A DNA stretch of 64,000 nucleotides from USCg-Taylor sp050740455 (GCA_050740455.1 JBOIDF010000005.1:1-64000); one strand, 5' to 3'; positions 6,764 to 15,716 are shown, numbered from the stretch's first letter. Notes: a model not told the origin generated them from the letters alone. Made by a program: numbers and translations.

Positions 6764-8083
6764 ATGGCTGTGCATGGGAACACGCCCCCGGATGCGGTGA
6801 GTAAAAAATCAGAGCCGGCCCGCAAGCCGCAAGTCGTGATCGTCGGGGCCGGATTCGGGGGACTGGCCGCGGCGAAGGCTCTAGCGGGCGCTCCGGTCGC
6901 TGTCACCGTCGTGGACCGTCAGAACTACCATTTGTTTCAACCGCTGCTCTATCAGGTCGCCACCGCCGCCCTCTCTCCGGGCGATATCGCTTGGCCTATC
7001 CGCCGCCTGCTGCGGCGTCAGCCGAACGCGCGGGTCTTGCTGGGCGAAGTGACCGCTGTCGATTCGGCGCGGCAGGTTTTAGACATGGGCGGACGATCGC
7101 TTACCTATGATTATGTAGTGTTATCTACAGGAGTCAGGCACGACTACTTCGGCCACGGAGACTGGGAGCCGTTTGCCCCCGGGCTCAAGCACCTCGACGA
7201 TGCCACGGCGATCCGGCGGCGCATCCTTTCCGCCTTCGAGCAGGCCGAGATGGAAACCGATGAGCGCGAGCGGAAACGCCTGCTGACCTTCGTTATCGTC
7301 GGCGCGGGACCGACGGGGGTGGAGCTGGCCGGGGCTATCGCGGAGCTGGCGCGCAAGGCGCTCTCGGCTGACTTCCGCCATATCGATCCGCGCAGCGCCC
7401 GCATCCTGCTCCTCGAGGCCGGGCCGCGCGTGCTGGCGGCCTTCCCCAAGGGGCTCTCGCAGTTCGCCCTCACCTCGCTCGGGCGGCTCGGCGTGGAGGT
7501 ACGCTTGGGCCAGCCGGTGACGGCTTGCGACGCGGGCGGCGTGACGCTCGGCGACAGCCCCATCCCCGCGGCCACCATCCTATGGGCGGCGGGAGTCGCG
7601 GCCGGGCCGGCGGCGCAGTGGCTGGACGCCGAGCACGATCGGGCCGGCCGTGTCATCGTGAAACCCGACCTCTCCGTACCGGGCTTACCCAACGTGTTTG
7701 TGATCGGCGATGCAGCCCTCGTGCTGGACCCCGAGGGCAAGCCGGTACCCGGGATCGCTCAGGCCGCCAAACAAGCGGGTGTCTACGTCGCGCGGCTGAT
7801 CCAGGCGCGGATCGCGGGACAGGCGGCCCCTCCGGCGTTTCGCTATCGTAACCGGGGCAACCTTGCCACCGTCGGGCGCAAATCAGCGGTCATTGACTTC
7901 GGCTGGCTGCGCCTTAAGGGGAACCTCGCCTGGTGGATCTGGGGCCTCGCGCACATTTATTTTCTCATCAGCCTGCGTAACCGCCTGCTCGTCGCCCTGC
8001 AGTGGCTCTGGTCGTACCTGACCTTCGAGCGCGGCACGCGCCTTATCACCGGATCCGATTCGATGACAGCACCCCCCGTTTAG
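6764..8083 (+). CDS. ndh: Type II NADH dehydrogenase (NDH-2)
   Basis: Single-subunit, non-proton-pumping NADH:quinone oxidoreductase on the inner face of the membrane, 439 residues. Two dinucleotide-binding folds are visible: FAD-binding VVIVGAGFGGLAAAKAL near residue 23 and NADH-binding FVIVGAGPTGVELAGAIAEL near residue 175. The FAD motif NVFVIGDAA is near residue 310. The quinone-site region AKQAG and the C-terminal hydrophobic and aromatic segment (WWIWGLAHIYFLISLRNRLL) are typical. The start at 6764 has TAGGAGA 6 bp upstream. Other members of the family reduce sulfide or other donors, but the SQR cysteines are not evident, so NDH-2 is preferred. Confidence 0.9.
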   Translation: MAVHGNTPPDAVSKKSEPARKPQVVIVGAGFGGLAAAKALAGAPVAVTVVDRQNYHLFQPLLYQVATAALSPGDIAWPIRRLLRRQPNARVLLGEVTAVDSARQVLDMGGRSLTYDYVVLSTGVRHDYFGHGDWEPFAPGLKHLDDATAIRRRILSAFEQAEMETDERERKRLLTFVIVGAGPTGVELAGAIAELARKALSADFRHIDPRSARILLLEAGPRVLAAFPKGLSQFALTSLGRLGVEVRLGQPVTACDAGGVTLGDSPIPAATILWAAGVAAGPAAQWLDAEHDRAGRVIVKPDLSVPGLPNVFVIGDAALVLDPEGKPVPGIAQAAKQAGVYVARLIQARIAGQAAPPAFRYRNRGNLATVGRKSAVIDFGWLRLKGNLAWWIWGLAHIYFLISLRNRLLVALQWLWSYLTFERGTRLITGSDSMTAPPV

Positions 8084-8104
8084 CCCAGGGTTTATCATAA
8101 GCTC

Positions 8105-8467
8105 TCACCCCTCCTCGCCCTGGTAGACACAACCGGCCGTGCAGGTCTCGCGGACCACGACCTTTGTAAGCTGCGAAAGGCCGGGTTTCAGCCGCTGCCA
8201 GATCCAACGGGCCAGGTTCTCACTGGTCGGATTCTCCAGGCCCTCGATTTCGTTGAGCCAGTGATGATCCAGCGTCTCGAAAAGCGGCTGGAATTTCTCC
8301 CCGACATCGGCGAAATCCATGACCCAACCGCTTTTCGCTTCCAGCGCGCCACGGACATGGATTGCGATGCGGAACGAGTGGCCATGCAGGCGGCCGCACT
8401 TGTGGCCTTCGGGGACGTGAGGCAAGAGGTGCGCGGCCTCGATCGAGAATTCCTTGAAGATCTCCAT
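8105..8467 (-). CDS. queD: 6-carboxy-5,6,7,8-tetrahydropterin synthase
   Basis: Converts dihydroneopterin triphosphate to 6-carboxytetrahydropterin in the pathway to queuosine, a modified base of tRNA. The 120-residue protein is the standard length. It carries the zinc-binding histidines (AAHLLPHVPEGHK, then RLHGHSF), the catalytic cysteine in KCGRLHGHS and the late LDHHWLNEI and PTSENLARWIW blocks. The end (ETCTAGCVYQGE) also matches closely. It is convergent with the NADH dehydrogenase, 21 bp apart, and no other queuosine gene is in the window. Confidence 0.95.
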   Translation of the reverse strand: MEIFKEFSIEAAHLLPHVPEGHKCGRLHGHSFRIAIHVRGALEAKSGWVMDFADVGEKFQPLFETLDHHWLNEIEGLENPTSENLARWIWQRLKPGLSQLTKVVVRETCTAGCVYQGEEG

Positions 8468-8560
8468 GACCCGTCATCCTACCGCTTTTTCGGCTGTCGT
8501 TGGAGCAACGCTCTCGCATCGCTAGTCGAGTGTCACGGAACACGCCGCATAATACAAGCC

Positions 8561-8651
8561 CGTCATTCCGGCCAAGTCCGCGCAGCGGACGCGAGCCGGA
8601 ATCCATGCGGACATAGGCCGGCGCTGGATTCCCGCTTCCGCGGGAATGACG
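8561..8651. repeat. CGTCATTCC...GGAATGACG inverted-repeat element
   Basis: CGTCATTCC at 8561-8569 is mirrored by GGAATGACG at 8643-8651. Inside, GGAATCCA and TGGATTCC also pair, and TTCCCGC pairs with GCGGGAA near the right end. This is the widespread ATTCCCGC-type dispersed palindrome. It occupies most of the otherwise empty interval between queD and the aminotransferase gene; nothing else is visible from 8468 to 8740. Confidence 0.7.
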
Positions 8652-8740
8652 AATCTGATTTTCGACGCCGATAGTATTTTCTGGCTTATTTGAGTTACAG
8701 AACGCTAGGGACGACCGGCGTACCCCACGTGTGCATCCGC

Positions 8741-9595
8741 TTAAAGTGGCGTTCCTTTTAACGCCTGGCCCACTTTGAACTGTTCGTACAGTTCAAACGC
8801 CCGCAACCACAGCGGTCCCGGTTCACCGCTGCCCACGGGATGCCCGTCCAAGACGGTCACCGGCAGGATCTCGCGCACCGAGCTCGTCAGCCATATTTCC
8901 TCCGCGCCCATCAGCTCAGCGCGCGGAACCTCGGTTTCCACGCAGCGGATCCCTGCCGCGGGCAAGATTTCCACCAGCACGTCGCGGGTGATCCCCGGCA
9001 GGAGCGCATGGCTTTTGGGCGGTGTTTTGACCATACCGCCCGCGGCGATAAACACGTTGCTGGCCGCGCCCTCGGTCAGCCGGCCCTCCCGCAACAAGAT
9101 GGCTTCATAAGCCCCGCCATCGGCGGCCCGCTGCCGCAGCATTACGTTCGCCAGCAGATCGATAGCCTTAATGTCGCAGTAGTGCCAGCGGATATCATCA
9201 CAGGTGATCGCGCTGACGGGCGCGTGCCCGCGCTTGGGGTCTAGGCAGGTGCTCATCGCAAAGACGGTCGGTGCGATGCGCTCGGGCACTACATGGTCGC
9301 GCTTGGCAGCGCCACGGGTCACCTGAACATACAGGGATTGGTCGCCCTCCCCGTTACGCTCGATGAGCGTATTCAACAGATCCGCCCAATCGCGCTCGCA
9401 GAGAGGCTGCGGGATGCGAATCGCATCCAGGCTCTTCCGCAGCCGTGCAAGGTGCTGGTCCAAGCGAAACGGGCGTCCCTTGAATACCGGGATCACCTCA
9501 TAGACGCCGTCACCGAAGATGAAGCCCCGGTCCAACACGGACACGCAGGCGCATTCGAGGGCGATGAATTCGCCGTTAAGATAGCAATCCGGCAT
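8741..9595 (-). CDS. dat: D-amino-acid aminotransferase (class IV)
   Basis: PLP-dependent fold-type IV transaminase of 284 residues, predicted to interconvert D-alanine and D-glutamate with their keto acids. Landmarks: DRGFIFGDGVYEV near residue 22, the catalytic lysine in DIKAIDLLANVM near residue 145, and EGAASNVFIAAGG near residue 175. It is encoded 12 bp after dacC in the cell-wall cluster, and D-amino acids are products of PBP5-type carboxypeptidases, so it may recycle released D-alanine. Branched-chain aminotransferase activity is the alternative, but the length and motif spacing favour D-alanine aminotransferase. Confidence 0.85.
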   Translation of the reverse strand: MPDCYLNGEFIALECACVSVLDRGFIFGDGVYEVIPVFKGRPFRLDQHLARLRKSLDAIRIPQPLCERDWADLLNTLIERNGEGDQSLYVQVTRGAAKRDHVVPERIAPTVFAMSTCLDPKRGHAPVSAITCDDIRWHYCDIKAIDLLANVMLRQRAADGGAYEAILLREGRLTEGAASNVFIAAGGMVKTPPKSHALLPGITRDVLVEILPAAGIRCVETEVPRAELMGAEEIWLTSSVREILPVTVLDGHPVGSGEPGPLWLRAFELYEQFKVGQALKGTPL

Positions 9596-9607
9596 CGCGG
9601 GAAACGG

Positions 9608-10753
9608 CTACTGTATACGCATCCAAACTTCGTCGAGGAGACGGTTATAGAGCGGCCCCTCGGCGATCGGTCTCAGCAAAACCAGCGGCCTTTGCAGTAG
9701 CTCCTTGCCGCCGAGATTGATCTTCAAGGTCCCGCCTCGTTGCCCTTTCGCCACGGGAGCTACGATCCGCGGTTCGAGATGTATCGCCGCCTTCAAATCC
9801 TTATGCCGCCGCCGCGGCAAGGTGATAAAAAGGTCTTCCACCAGGCCCACGTCGGCGGCTTGCGCTTCACCCTTCCACACGCGCACCTGGGCAAGCGCTT
9901 GATGGGCGGCGTACAGGCGATGGGTTTCGTAAAACCGGAATCCATAATTGAGTAATCCTTGGGTTGCGGCGCCGCGCCCCTTTTCCGTTTTCGATCCCAG
10001 CACCACCGAAATTAGACGCATGCCGTCGCGCAGCGCGGAGGCCACCAAACAATACCCGGCGCCCTGCGTATGGCCAGTCTTGATGCCGTCTACGGACGCA
10101 TCGCGCCACAAGAGCTTGTTGCGGTTAGGTTGTTTAATACCGTTAAAAGTGAATTCCCTGATCTTGGACAGCGCGTAGACATCCGGATAATCCTGGACGA
10201 GCGCCCTGGACAGGAGGGCGAGATCGCGCGCCGTCGTGTAGTGGTTCGGATCGGGAAGTCCCGAGGTATTGGTAAAGTGAGTATTTTTAAGACCGATACG
10301 CCGTGCGTGCTGGTTCATGAGCTCCGCGAACACCTCTTCGGAACCGGAAATATGCTCGGCGAGCGCAACGCTCGCGTCGTTGCCGGATTGGATGACCACG
10401 CCCAGTAACAGGTCCTTGACGGAGACCTGTTTGCCTACCTCGATGAACATCTTCGACCCGCCCGTGCGCCACGCCCGTTCGCTGATGGTTACCGGATCCT
10501 CCAAGGTGACATTCCCTTCCTTCAGCTCGTGAGCGAGCGCGTACATCGTCATGATCTTGGTCAGGCTCGCGGGTTCCCAGCGCTGGTCCGGGTTGCCCTC
10601 GGCGAGGAGCTCGCCACTGTGATAATCCGTCAAAACGTGTGCCGCGGCGTCGATCCGCGGCGGGGGCGCCACCGGCGCCTCAACGGCATGCGCCCAGTTC
10701 GATAACACTGAAGTTAGGACCAAGAGTGAATAGCTTTTCATGGTGGTTTGCAA
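9608..10753 (-). CDS. dacC: D-alanyl-D-alanine carboxypeptidase (PBP5/6 type)
   Basis: Periplasmic enzyme that trims the terminal D-alanine from peptidoglycan pentapeptides, 381 residues. An N-terminal signal peptide ends near AHA (residue 23). The penicillin-binding motifs are intact: SLTK (Ser63-Lys66), SGN (Ser123-Asn125) and KTG (Lys225-Gly227). A C-terminal beta domain and an amphipathic anchor-like end (RPIAEGPLYNRLLDEVWMRI) complete the family layout. A second ATG four codons in is possible as start. The gene follows rlpA by 36 bp on the minus strand. Confidence 0.95.
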   Translation of the reverse strand: MQTTMKSYSLLVLTSVLSNWAHAVEAPVAPPPRIDAAAHVLTDYHSGELLAEGNPDQRWEPASLTKIMTMYALAHELKEGNVTLEDPVTISERAWRTGGSKMFIEVGKQVSVKDLLLGVVIQSGNDASVALAEHISGSEEVFAELMNQHARRIGLKNTHFTNTSGLPDPNHYTTARDLALLSRALVQDYPDVYALSKIREFTFNGIKQPNRNKLLWRDASVDGIKTGHTQGAGYCLVASALRDGMRLISVVLGSKTEKGRGAATQGLLNYGFRFYETHRLYAAHQALAQVRVWKGEAQAADVGLVEDLFITLPRRRHKDLKAAIHLEPRIVAPVAKGQRGGTLKINLGGKELLQRPLVLLRPIAEGPLYNRLLDEVWMRIQ

Positions 10754-10789
10754 CTCATGGGCGCAGGCAGGCCGCCCGGAAACAGCGTA

Positions 10790-11629
10790 TCAGTTTTCGA
10801 TTAGGCGATGGTGCCGGACGCCCATCCGTGTAAGCCGCGCGGCGAGGCGGCTTGCGGCCGCCGTCGTTGCCAACGGACCGACGTGTACTAGATAATAGGA
10901 CTTGTCCGCGATGACGTCCGGCCGGATCTCAACGCGATTGTTGAGCAGCGCTAGCATACGGTTGCGCAGGCGCTCCGCGTTGCTCATGTCGGAAAAGGCG
11001 CCCACCTGCAAATAATACCCGGAGCGCTTGGGTGATCGATGGAGCGGCGGCGGAGCCGCGGAACGGACCGCCGGCCGGCGGCCGGGCGCGATGGTCCGCA
11101 GATCGACACGCGCCGTGCCGGGTCCATGAACACCGAGCTTCACGGCCGCCGCATAGGAAAGATCGATGATACGATCATCCCTGAACGGCCCCCGATCGTT
11201 GACCCTAACGATGGCCCGGCGGCCGTTCTCCAGATTGGTGACCTCGACGTAGGTCGGCAACGGCAAGACCCGATGCGCCGCGGTCATCTTATACATATCG
11301 TAGGTCTCTCCGCTCGAAGTGCGGCGCAGGTGAAAGTTGCGGCCGTACCAAGAAGCGATCCCACGTTCCGCGAATCCCGCGGCATTTTTCAACGGGCGGT
11401 AACGCCGGCCAAAGACCTCGTAGAATTCGGGGTTACCGTAACGACTCAAGGGTTCGTCACGAATCGGGGGGGCGGGATCGGGAATTTTTGCCGCCGGGGA
11501 AGCGGGTCCTTGCCGCACGGGCGGCGTGCCGCACCCCGTGGCTAGCAGGCCAAGGCAGAGTAGAAAGGCGTACCCGTAGCTTCGGCCGGCTTCAGTGGCT
11601 GGCGATGGGATCACGCGGATGAGCATCAC
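10790..11629 (-). CDS. rlpA: RlpA: septal lytic transglycosylase lipoprotein with SPOR domain
   Basis: Outer-membrane lipoprotein that cleaves denuded glycan strands at the division site. A signal peptide ends in a lipobox (LLATGC, Cys near residue 33). The double-psi beta-barrel follows (GIASWYGRNFHLRRTSSGE, VTNLENGRRAIVRVNDRGPF, catalytic Asp in NDRGPF). The last 75 residues form a SPOR domain (GYYLQVGAFSDMSNAERLRN) that binds peptidoglycan lacking stem peptides. The start region overlaps the 3' end of mltB by 38 bp, so the two are coupled. Confidence 0.92.
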   Translation of the reverse strand: MMLIRVIPSPATEAGRSYGYAFLLCLGLLATGCGTPPVRQGPASPAAKIPDPAPPIRDEPLSRYGNPEFYEVFGRRYRPLKNAAGFAERGIASWYGRNFHLRRTSSGETYDMYKMTAAHRVLPLPTYVEVTNLENGRRAIVRVNDRGPFRDDRIIDLSYAAAVKLGVHGPGTARVDLRTIAPGRRPAVRSAAPPPLHRSPKRSGYYLQVGAFSDMSNAERLRNRMLALLNNRVEIRPDVIADKSYYLVHVGPLATTAAASRLAARLTRMGVRHHRLIEN

Positions 11630-12602
11630 TGTTTTTATAACCGTGCCTGACGGCCTCGGCCAGTTGAAATACGGCCATCGCGTATAAGGCGCTATGATTA
11701 TAGCGCGTTATCACGAAGAAGTTTTTCAGCGCCAGCCAAAATTCCCGGCCGGCGCCGGTGTCCAAGGCGACAAGAAACGCGAGCAAGTCATCGCCAATGA
11801 GTTTCTCCGGGACGATCCCCGCCTCCCGCATTGTTTTCAAGCTCGCACTGGGCTCCCCGCCTTGATACAAGAAGGTATCATACCGCCGGCCCGTGACGCG
11901 GGCGGGTACCGCGATCGGCTTTCCGGCTTCCCAACCGTGGGCTTTTAAATAGTTTCCCACGCTGGCAATCGCATCGGCCGGATTTCCCCAAATGTCCGCG
12001 CGGCCGTCGTGATCGAAATCCACCGCGAAGCGGCGATAGCTACTGGGAATAAATTGAGGGATCCCCATGGCGCCGGCATAGGACCCCTTAATCGATCGCG
12101 CATCCATGCCATGATCGCGCGTGAACAGCAGGAAGCTCTCGAGCTCGCTACGAAAGAACGCGGCGCGTGGCGGAAAGTGAAACGCCAGGGTGCTGAGTGC
12201 GTCCACGACCACATGCGTGCCGGTATTCTTTCCGTAGGAGGTCTCGACCCCAATGATGCCGGCGATGATGTGAGGCGGTACCCCAAAAGCACGTTCCACC
12301 CGTTCCAGGACCGCGCGGTTACGGGCCCAAAAATCGACGCCTGCTTCGGTTCGCTCGGGCGTCACAAAGTTGGTGCGGTATTGATACCAAGGCTTGGACT
12401 CGGCAGGTTTCGCGATCGCCGCCAATACCACCGGCGCCAAGCGGACTTCACGGAACAAAGCATCGAGATCGGCGCGCGAAAAAGCGTGGCGTCCCACCAT
12501 CTCATCGATAAATGCCTTGACCGCATTGCGATCGAGATCGCGCGCACACGACGATCCGATGCAGGAAATCGCGAGGCACACGGCCCCTATCAACGCCTTC
12601 AA
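11592..12602 (-). CDS. mltB: Membrane-bound lytic murein transglycosylase B
   Basis: Cleaves the glycan backbone of peptidoglycan to 1,6-anhydro products, 336 residues with an N-terminal signal peptide; a weak lipobox-like cysteine occurs at GSSC. Catalytic Glu lies in GIIGVETSYGKNTG. YAGAMGIPQFIPSSYRRFAV and FDHDGRADIW are strongly conserved family blocks. The last segment (YNHSALYAMAVFQLAEAV) is also typical. It belongs to the rodA-mltB-rlpA-dacC series but is separated from rodA by a 145-bp inverted-repeat element, so it may need its own promoter. Confidence 0.93.
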   Translation of the reverse strand: MKALIGAVCLAISCIGSSCARDLDRNAVKAFIDEMVGRHAFSRADLDALFREVRLAPVVLAAIAKPAESKPWYQYRTNFVTPERTEAGVDFWARNRAVLERVERAFGVPPHIIAGIIGVETSYGKNTGTHVVVDALSTLAFHFPPRAAFFRSELESFLLFTRDHGMDARSIKGSYAGAMGIPQFIPSSYRRFAVDFDHDGRADIWGNPADAIASVGNYLKAHGWEAGKPIAVPARVTGRRYDTFLYQGGEPSASLKTMREAGIVPEKLIGDDLLAFLVALDTGAGREFWLALKNFFVITRYNHSALYAMAVFQLAEAVRHGYKNSDAHPRDPIASH

Positions 12603-12613
12603 ACGCGCTCCTC

Positions 12614-12758
12614 AGAGTTTGTGAAAAAACCTACTGCACTCGGGATCTCGCATTCCGGCGGTGCTCGGAATCCTCATGTATTTCAACATACACTCCGGTT
12701 CCTGCGCTCCGGCGAAATGCGACCTCCCCTCGTTCGCGACGGTTTTTTCACAAACTCT
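12614..12758. mobile_element. MITE-like element with 18-bp perfect terminal inverted repeats
   Basis: AGAGTTTGTGAAAAAACC (12614-12631) is exactly mirrored at 12741-12758. The inner sequence is itself an imperfect palindrome (GCATTCCGGCGG against CCGGCGAAATGC), so the full 145 bp could fold into one long hairpin. It has no coding capacity. Its right end meets the rodA stop codon (TCA at 12758-12760 on +), and it separates rodA from mltB. It could act as a transcription terminator or processing site as well as a mobile element. No target-site duplication could be confirmed. Confidence 0.7.
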
Positions 12759-13855
12759 CAATTCGACAGTAGTCGTTTGTGGGTGTGAATCGACATCAGA
12801 ATACCGAAACTCGCGAGCAGAGTCACGAGCGAGGTTCCTCCGTAGCTGATGAAAGGCAACGGGATGCCGACAACCGGCAATTGTCCGACCACCATGCCCA
12901 TGTTGACGAAGATATAAATAAACAGTGTGATCGTAAGGCCCCCGGCGAATAAACGCGCGAAGCTTTCTTGCGCCGCGAGGGCGATCGTGAAACCGCGCAG
13001 GATCACGAATAAATAAACGCTCAGAAGCAGTAACACACCCATTAATCCGAATTCCTCGCACAGCACGGCGAAAATAAAGTCGGTCGACCGTTCCGGCAAG
13101 AATTCCAAATGTGATTGCGTGCCGTTCAACCAGCCCTTGCCGTACAAGCCTCCGGAACCCACGGCAATCATGGATTGGATAATATGGTAGCCCGATCCCA
13201 GCGGATCGTTCTCCGGATCCAACAAAGTGAGCAAGCGCTGGCGCTGGTATTCATGCATGTAATACCAAAGAACCGGCGCGCCCGCTGCGGTCACGATCGC
13301 CCCAGCGCCAAGCAAGCGCCAGCTTACGCCGGCTAAAAACAACACCGACAGACCGCTCGCCGCCACCAGCGTCGCGGTGCCGAGATCCGGTTGCTCGGCA
13401 ATGAGAGCCACTGGAATCATAACGATGCCAAGGGTCACGAGCGTGCGGCGAAAACCCGGGGCCATTCCCGCGTAGCTCAAATACCAACACACCATCATCG
13501 GCAGCGCGATCTTCATCAGCTCCGAGGGTTGAAAACGCAGGACGCCCAGATCGAGCCAGCGCTGGGCGCCGCGCCCCGTGCCGTGAAGCATCACCAAACC
13601 GAGCAGCGCCACGCCAATCGCATAGAACCAGGGTGCCCAGCGTCTGCATTGGGCCGGGGGAATCTGCGCCATGCCAATCATGATCCCCAGCCCGGCGGCC
13701 ATCTTCACGCCTTGGCCGATGACAACTCCCATCCGTTGCCCGCCGGCGCTATAGAGCACCAGCAAACCAATCGCACACAAGGTCAGCACCCCGGTAAAGA
13801 GAGGCGGATCGAGATGAAACCGATTAATGGCCGGGCGCAGTGTATCTACCGCCAA
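12758..13855 (-). CDS. rodA: RodA: SEDS-family peptidoglycan glycosyltransferase
   Basis: Polytopic inner-membrane enzyme that polymerises lipid II during elongation, working with PBP2. The SEDS signature segments are present: LDLGVLRFQPSELMKIALP, PDLGTATL, the periplasmic loop with GSGGLYGKGWLNG and FLPERSTDFIFAVLCEEFG, and VGIPLPFISYGGTS near the end. I place the start at TTG 13855 (365 residues, LAVDTLRP), which overlaps the mrdA stop by 32 bp; a longer frame upstream encodes Arg-rich residues unlike the family. The C-terminal end runs exactly into the inverted-repeat element. Confidence 0.9.
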   Translation of the reverse strand: MAVDTLRPAINRFHLDPPLFTGVLTLCAIGLLVLYSAGGQRMGVVIGQGVKMAAGLGIMIGMAQIPPAQCRRWAPWFYAIGVALLGLVMLHGTGRGAQRWLDLGVLRFQPSELMKIALPMMVCWYLSYAGMAPGFRRTLVTLGIVMIPVALIAEQPDLGTATLVAASGLSVLFLAGVSWRLLGAGAIVTAAGAPVLWYYMHEYQRQRLLTLLDPENDPLGSGYHIIQSMIAVGSGGLYGKGWLNGTQSHLEFLPERSTDFIFAVLCEEFGLMGVLLLLSVYLFVILRGFTIALAAQESFARLFAGGLTITLFIYIFVNMGMVVGQLPVVGIPLPFISYGGTSLVTLLASFGILMSIHTHKRLLSN

Positions 13856-15716
13856 CTTGCTGCATCTCCGTCGTGTCGCCGCTAAGGTACTGATCCAAGA
13901 GTCTGCGCGCGATCGGCGCCGCGGCCTCGCTGCCGCTGCCCCCGTGCTCGACCACGATCGCCAGCACGATAACCGGCGCTTCCACCGGAGCAAATGCTAT
14001 GAATAGGGCGTGATCACGCAGATGCTCCGGTACGTTTTTGTTGTTGATCGCCTGACCTTGCTTGATTCTGAACACCTGAGCGGTACCGGTCTTCCCCGCA
14101 AACCGAAAGGCAGCATCCAGACCGACCGTTCGGGCCGTTCCATCGCTACCGTGAACAACCCGTTCCATGGATTGAACGATCTGTCGCCGGTCCGCGGCCC
14201 TGATGAAGGGGGCTTCGGCCTTGGCGGGGTCCTCCACCGGAGTGCTCCTCCGAGCCCGGCGGTCAAGCGTGTGGCTCACGACGCGCGGTGTAACGCGGTG
14301 GCCGCCGTTAGCGAGCATCACTGTGGCCATCACGAGTTGCAAGGGCGTCGCCAATACGAATCCTTGCCCAATGCCGGCGATCAAGGTCTCCCCGGGGTAC
14401 CAGCTAAGACGCCGCGACTCTCGTTTCCACCTTGGCGAGGGCAGAAGGCCGGAAGCCTCACTCGGTAAATCGATTCCCGTAGGTTGTCCGAAGTTGAACC
14501 GGCTCAGGTAGGCGTGCAAACGCTCGATTCCGAGATCGTGCGCCAGGCGGTAAAAATACACATCGCAGGATTGGGCGACGGCCCGCCCTAGATCCACATG
14601 CCCGTGACCGGTCTTTTTCCAACAGCGGTACTTGTGCCGTTGTCCGGCAAGGCTGTACCAACCGGGGCACCAACTCGCCGTCTCGGGTGTTCTCAACCCA
14701 TGGTGAAGGCCGGCCAGCGCCACGAACGGTTTGATCGTGGAACCGGGTGGATACATTCCTTGCAGCGCGCGGTTGAAAAGCGGCCGATCCGGGGAATCAC
14801 GCAATACTTTGTACTCGTCGATGCCGATACCGCCGACGAATACATTCGGGTCATGCACCGGGTTACTGACCAAAGCCAACACCGCCCCGGTTCGAGGATC
14901 GGCGGCCACCACCGCGCCCCTCCTCGTTCCTAGCTCCTGCAAAGCCGCACGTTGCAGGCCGGTATCGATGGACAGGTGCAGGTCCCGACCCGGTTCTGAC
15001 GGCACGCGCTTCAAAACCCTGATCACGCGCCCTTCGGCATTCACCTCCACTTCTTGATAGCCCACCCGCCCGTGGAGCACCGCTTCATAGGATTTTTCCA
15101 CGCCGGTCTTACCGATGTGGGTGGTCGCGCTGTAGTTCGAGGTGTCCAAGTGCTTGGTCTCCGCCTCGTCGATCTGGCCCATGTAGCCTACGACGTGAGC
15201 GAGCTCTGCTCCACGCGGGTAGTAGCGGCTTAAACGCGCAACAACCGCCACGCCGGGGAAGCGGTGACGATCGACGACAAAGCGCGCAACGTCCTCCTCG
15301 CCGAGATTACTCAATAAGGGCACCCCTTCGAACCTGCGCTTCTTGCGCACGGCCCGATAGAAGGTCTTGAGATCATCATCGCCAATCGTCATCAACTCCC
15401 GCAGCTCACGCATGACCTTAGGGAGATCGGGCGTCCTTTCCGGTACGACCTCGAGGCTGAAAGTAGGCCGGTTGTCGGCCAACAGCACGCCGTCATCACT
15501 GTATATAAGTCCGCGTGTCGGAGCGACCGGCACGATCTTGAGCCGATTCTCTCGCGATAGCGTCTTATAGCGGTCGTGCTCGAATACCTGAAGCTTGATA
15601 AGCCGCCCGATGACCAGCAATAGCGACACGCCCATAATCACGAGCGAGGCGATGACGCGGTTACGAAAAATCCGGGTCTCGGTCCCCGAATCCGTAAGGA
15701 CAAGTGGGTAGGGCAC
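13824..15716 (-). CDS. mrdA: Penicillin-binding protein 2 (elongation transpeptidase)
   Basis: Class B PBP of 630 residues, the monofunctional transpeptidase of the elongasome. One N-terminal membrane helix (residues 22-43) anchors it to the inner membrane. The non-penicillin-binding region follows (PTRGLIYSDDGVLLADN), then the catalytic domain with STIK (Ser326, Lys329), SCD (Ser383-Asp385, the normal variant in PBP2) and KTG (Lys542). The 3' end overlaps rodA, its partner glycosyltransferase, giving strict co-translation. Length and motifs are normal. Confidence 0.95.
   Translation of the reverse strand: MPYPLVLTDSGTETRIFRNRVIASLVIMGVSLLLVIGRLIKLQVFEHDRYKTLSRENRLKIVPVAPTRGLIYSDDGVLLADNRPTFSLEVVPERTPDLPKVMRELRELMTIGDDDLKTFYRAVRKKRRFEGVPLLSNLGEEDVARFVVDRHRFPGVAVVARLSRYYPRGAELAHVVGYMGQIDEAETKHLDTSNYSATTHIGKTGVEKSYEAVLHGRVGYQEVEVNAEGRVIRVLKRVPSEPGRDLHLSIDTGLQRAALQELGTRRGAVVAADPRTGAVLALVSNPVHDPNVFVGGIGIDEYKVLRDSPDRPLFNRALQGMYPPGSTIKPFVALAGLHHGLRTPETASWCPGWYSLAGQRHKYRCWKKTGHGHVDLGRAVAQSCDVYFYRLAHDLGIERLHAYLSRFNFGQPTGIDLPSEASGLLPSPRWKRESRRLSWYPGETLIAGIGQGFVLATPLQLVMATVMLANGGHRVTPRVVSHTLDRRARRSTPVEDPAKAEAPFIRAADRRQIVQSMERVVHGSDGTARTVGLDAAFRFAGKTGTAQVFRIKQGQAINNKNVPEHLRDHALFIAFAPVEAPVIVLAIVVEHGGSGSEAAAPIARRLLDQYLSGDTTEMQQVGGRYTAPGH

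Noticed and set aside
6578..8083. One open frame joining transposase-like residues to the NADH dehydrogenase (501 residues)
   Set aside because: The frame is an accident of the transposase deletion; the dehydrogenase has its own ribosome-binding site and ATG at 6764.
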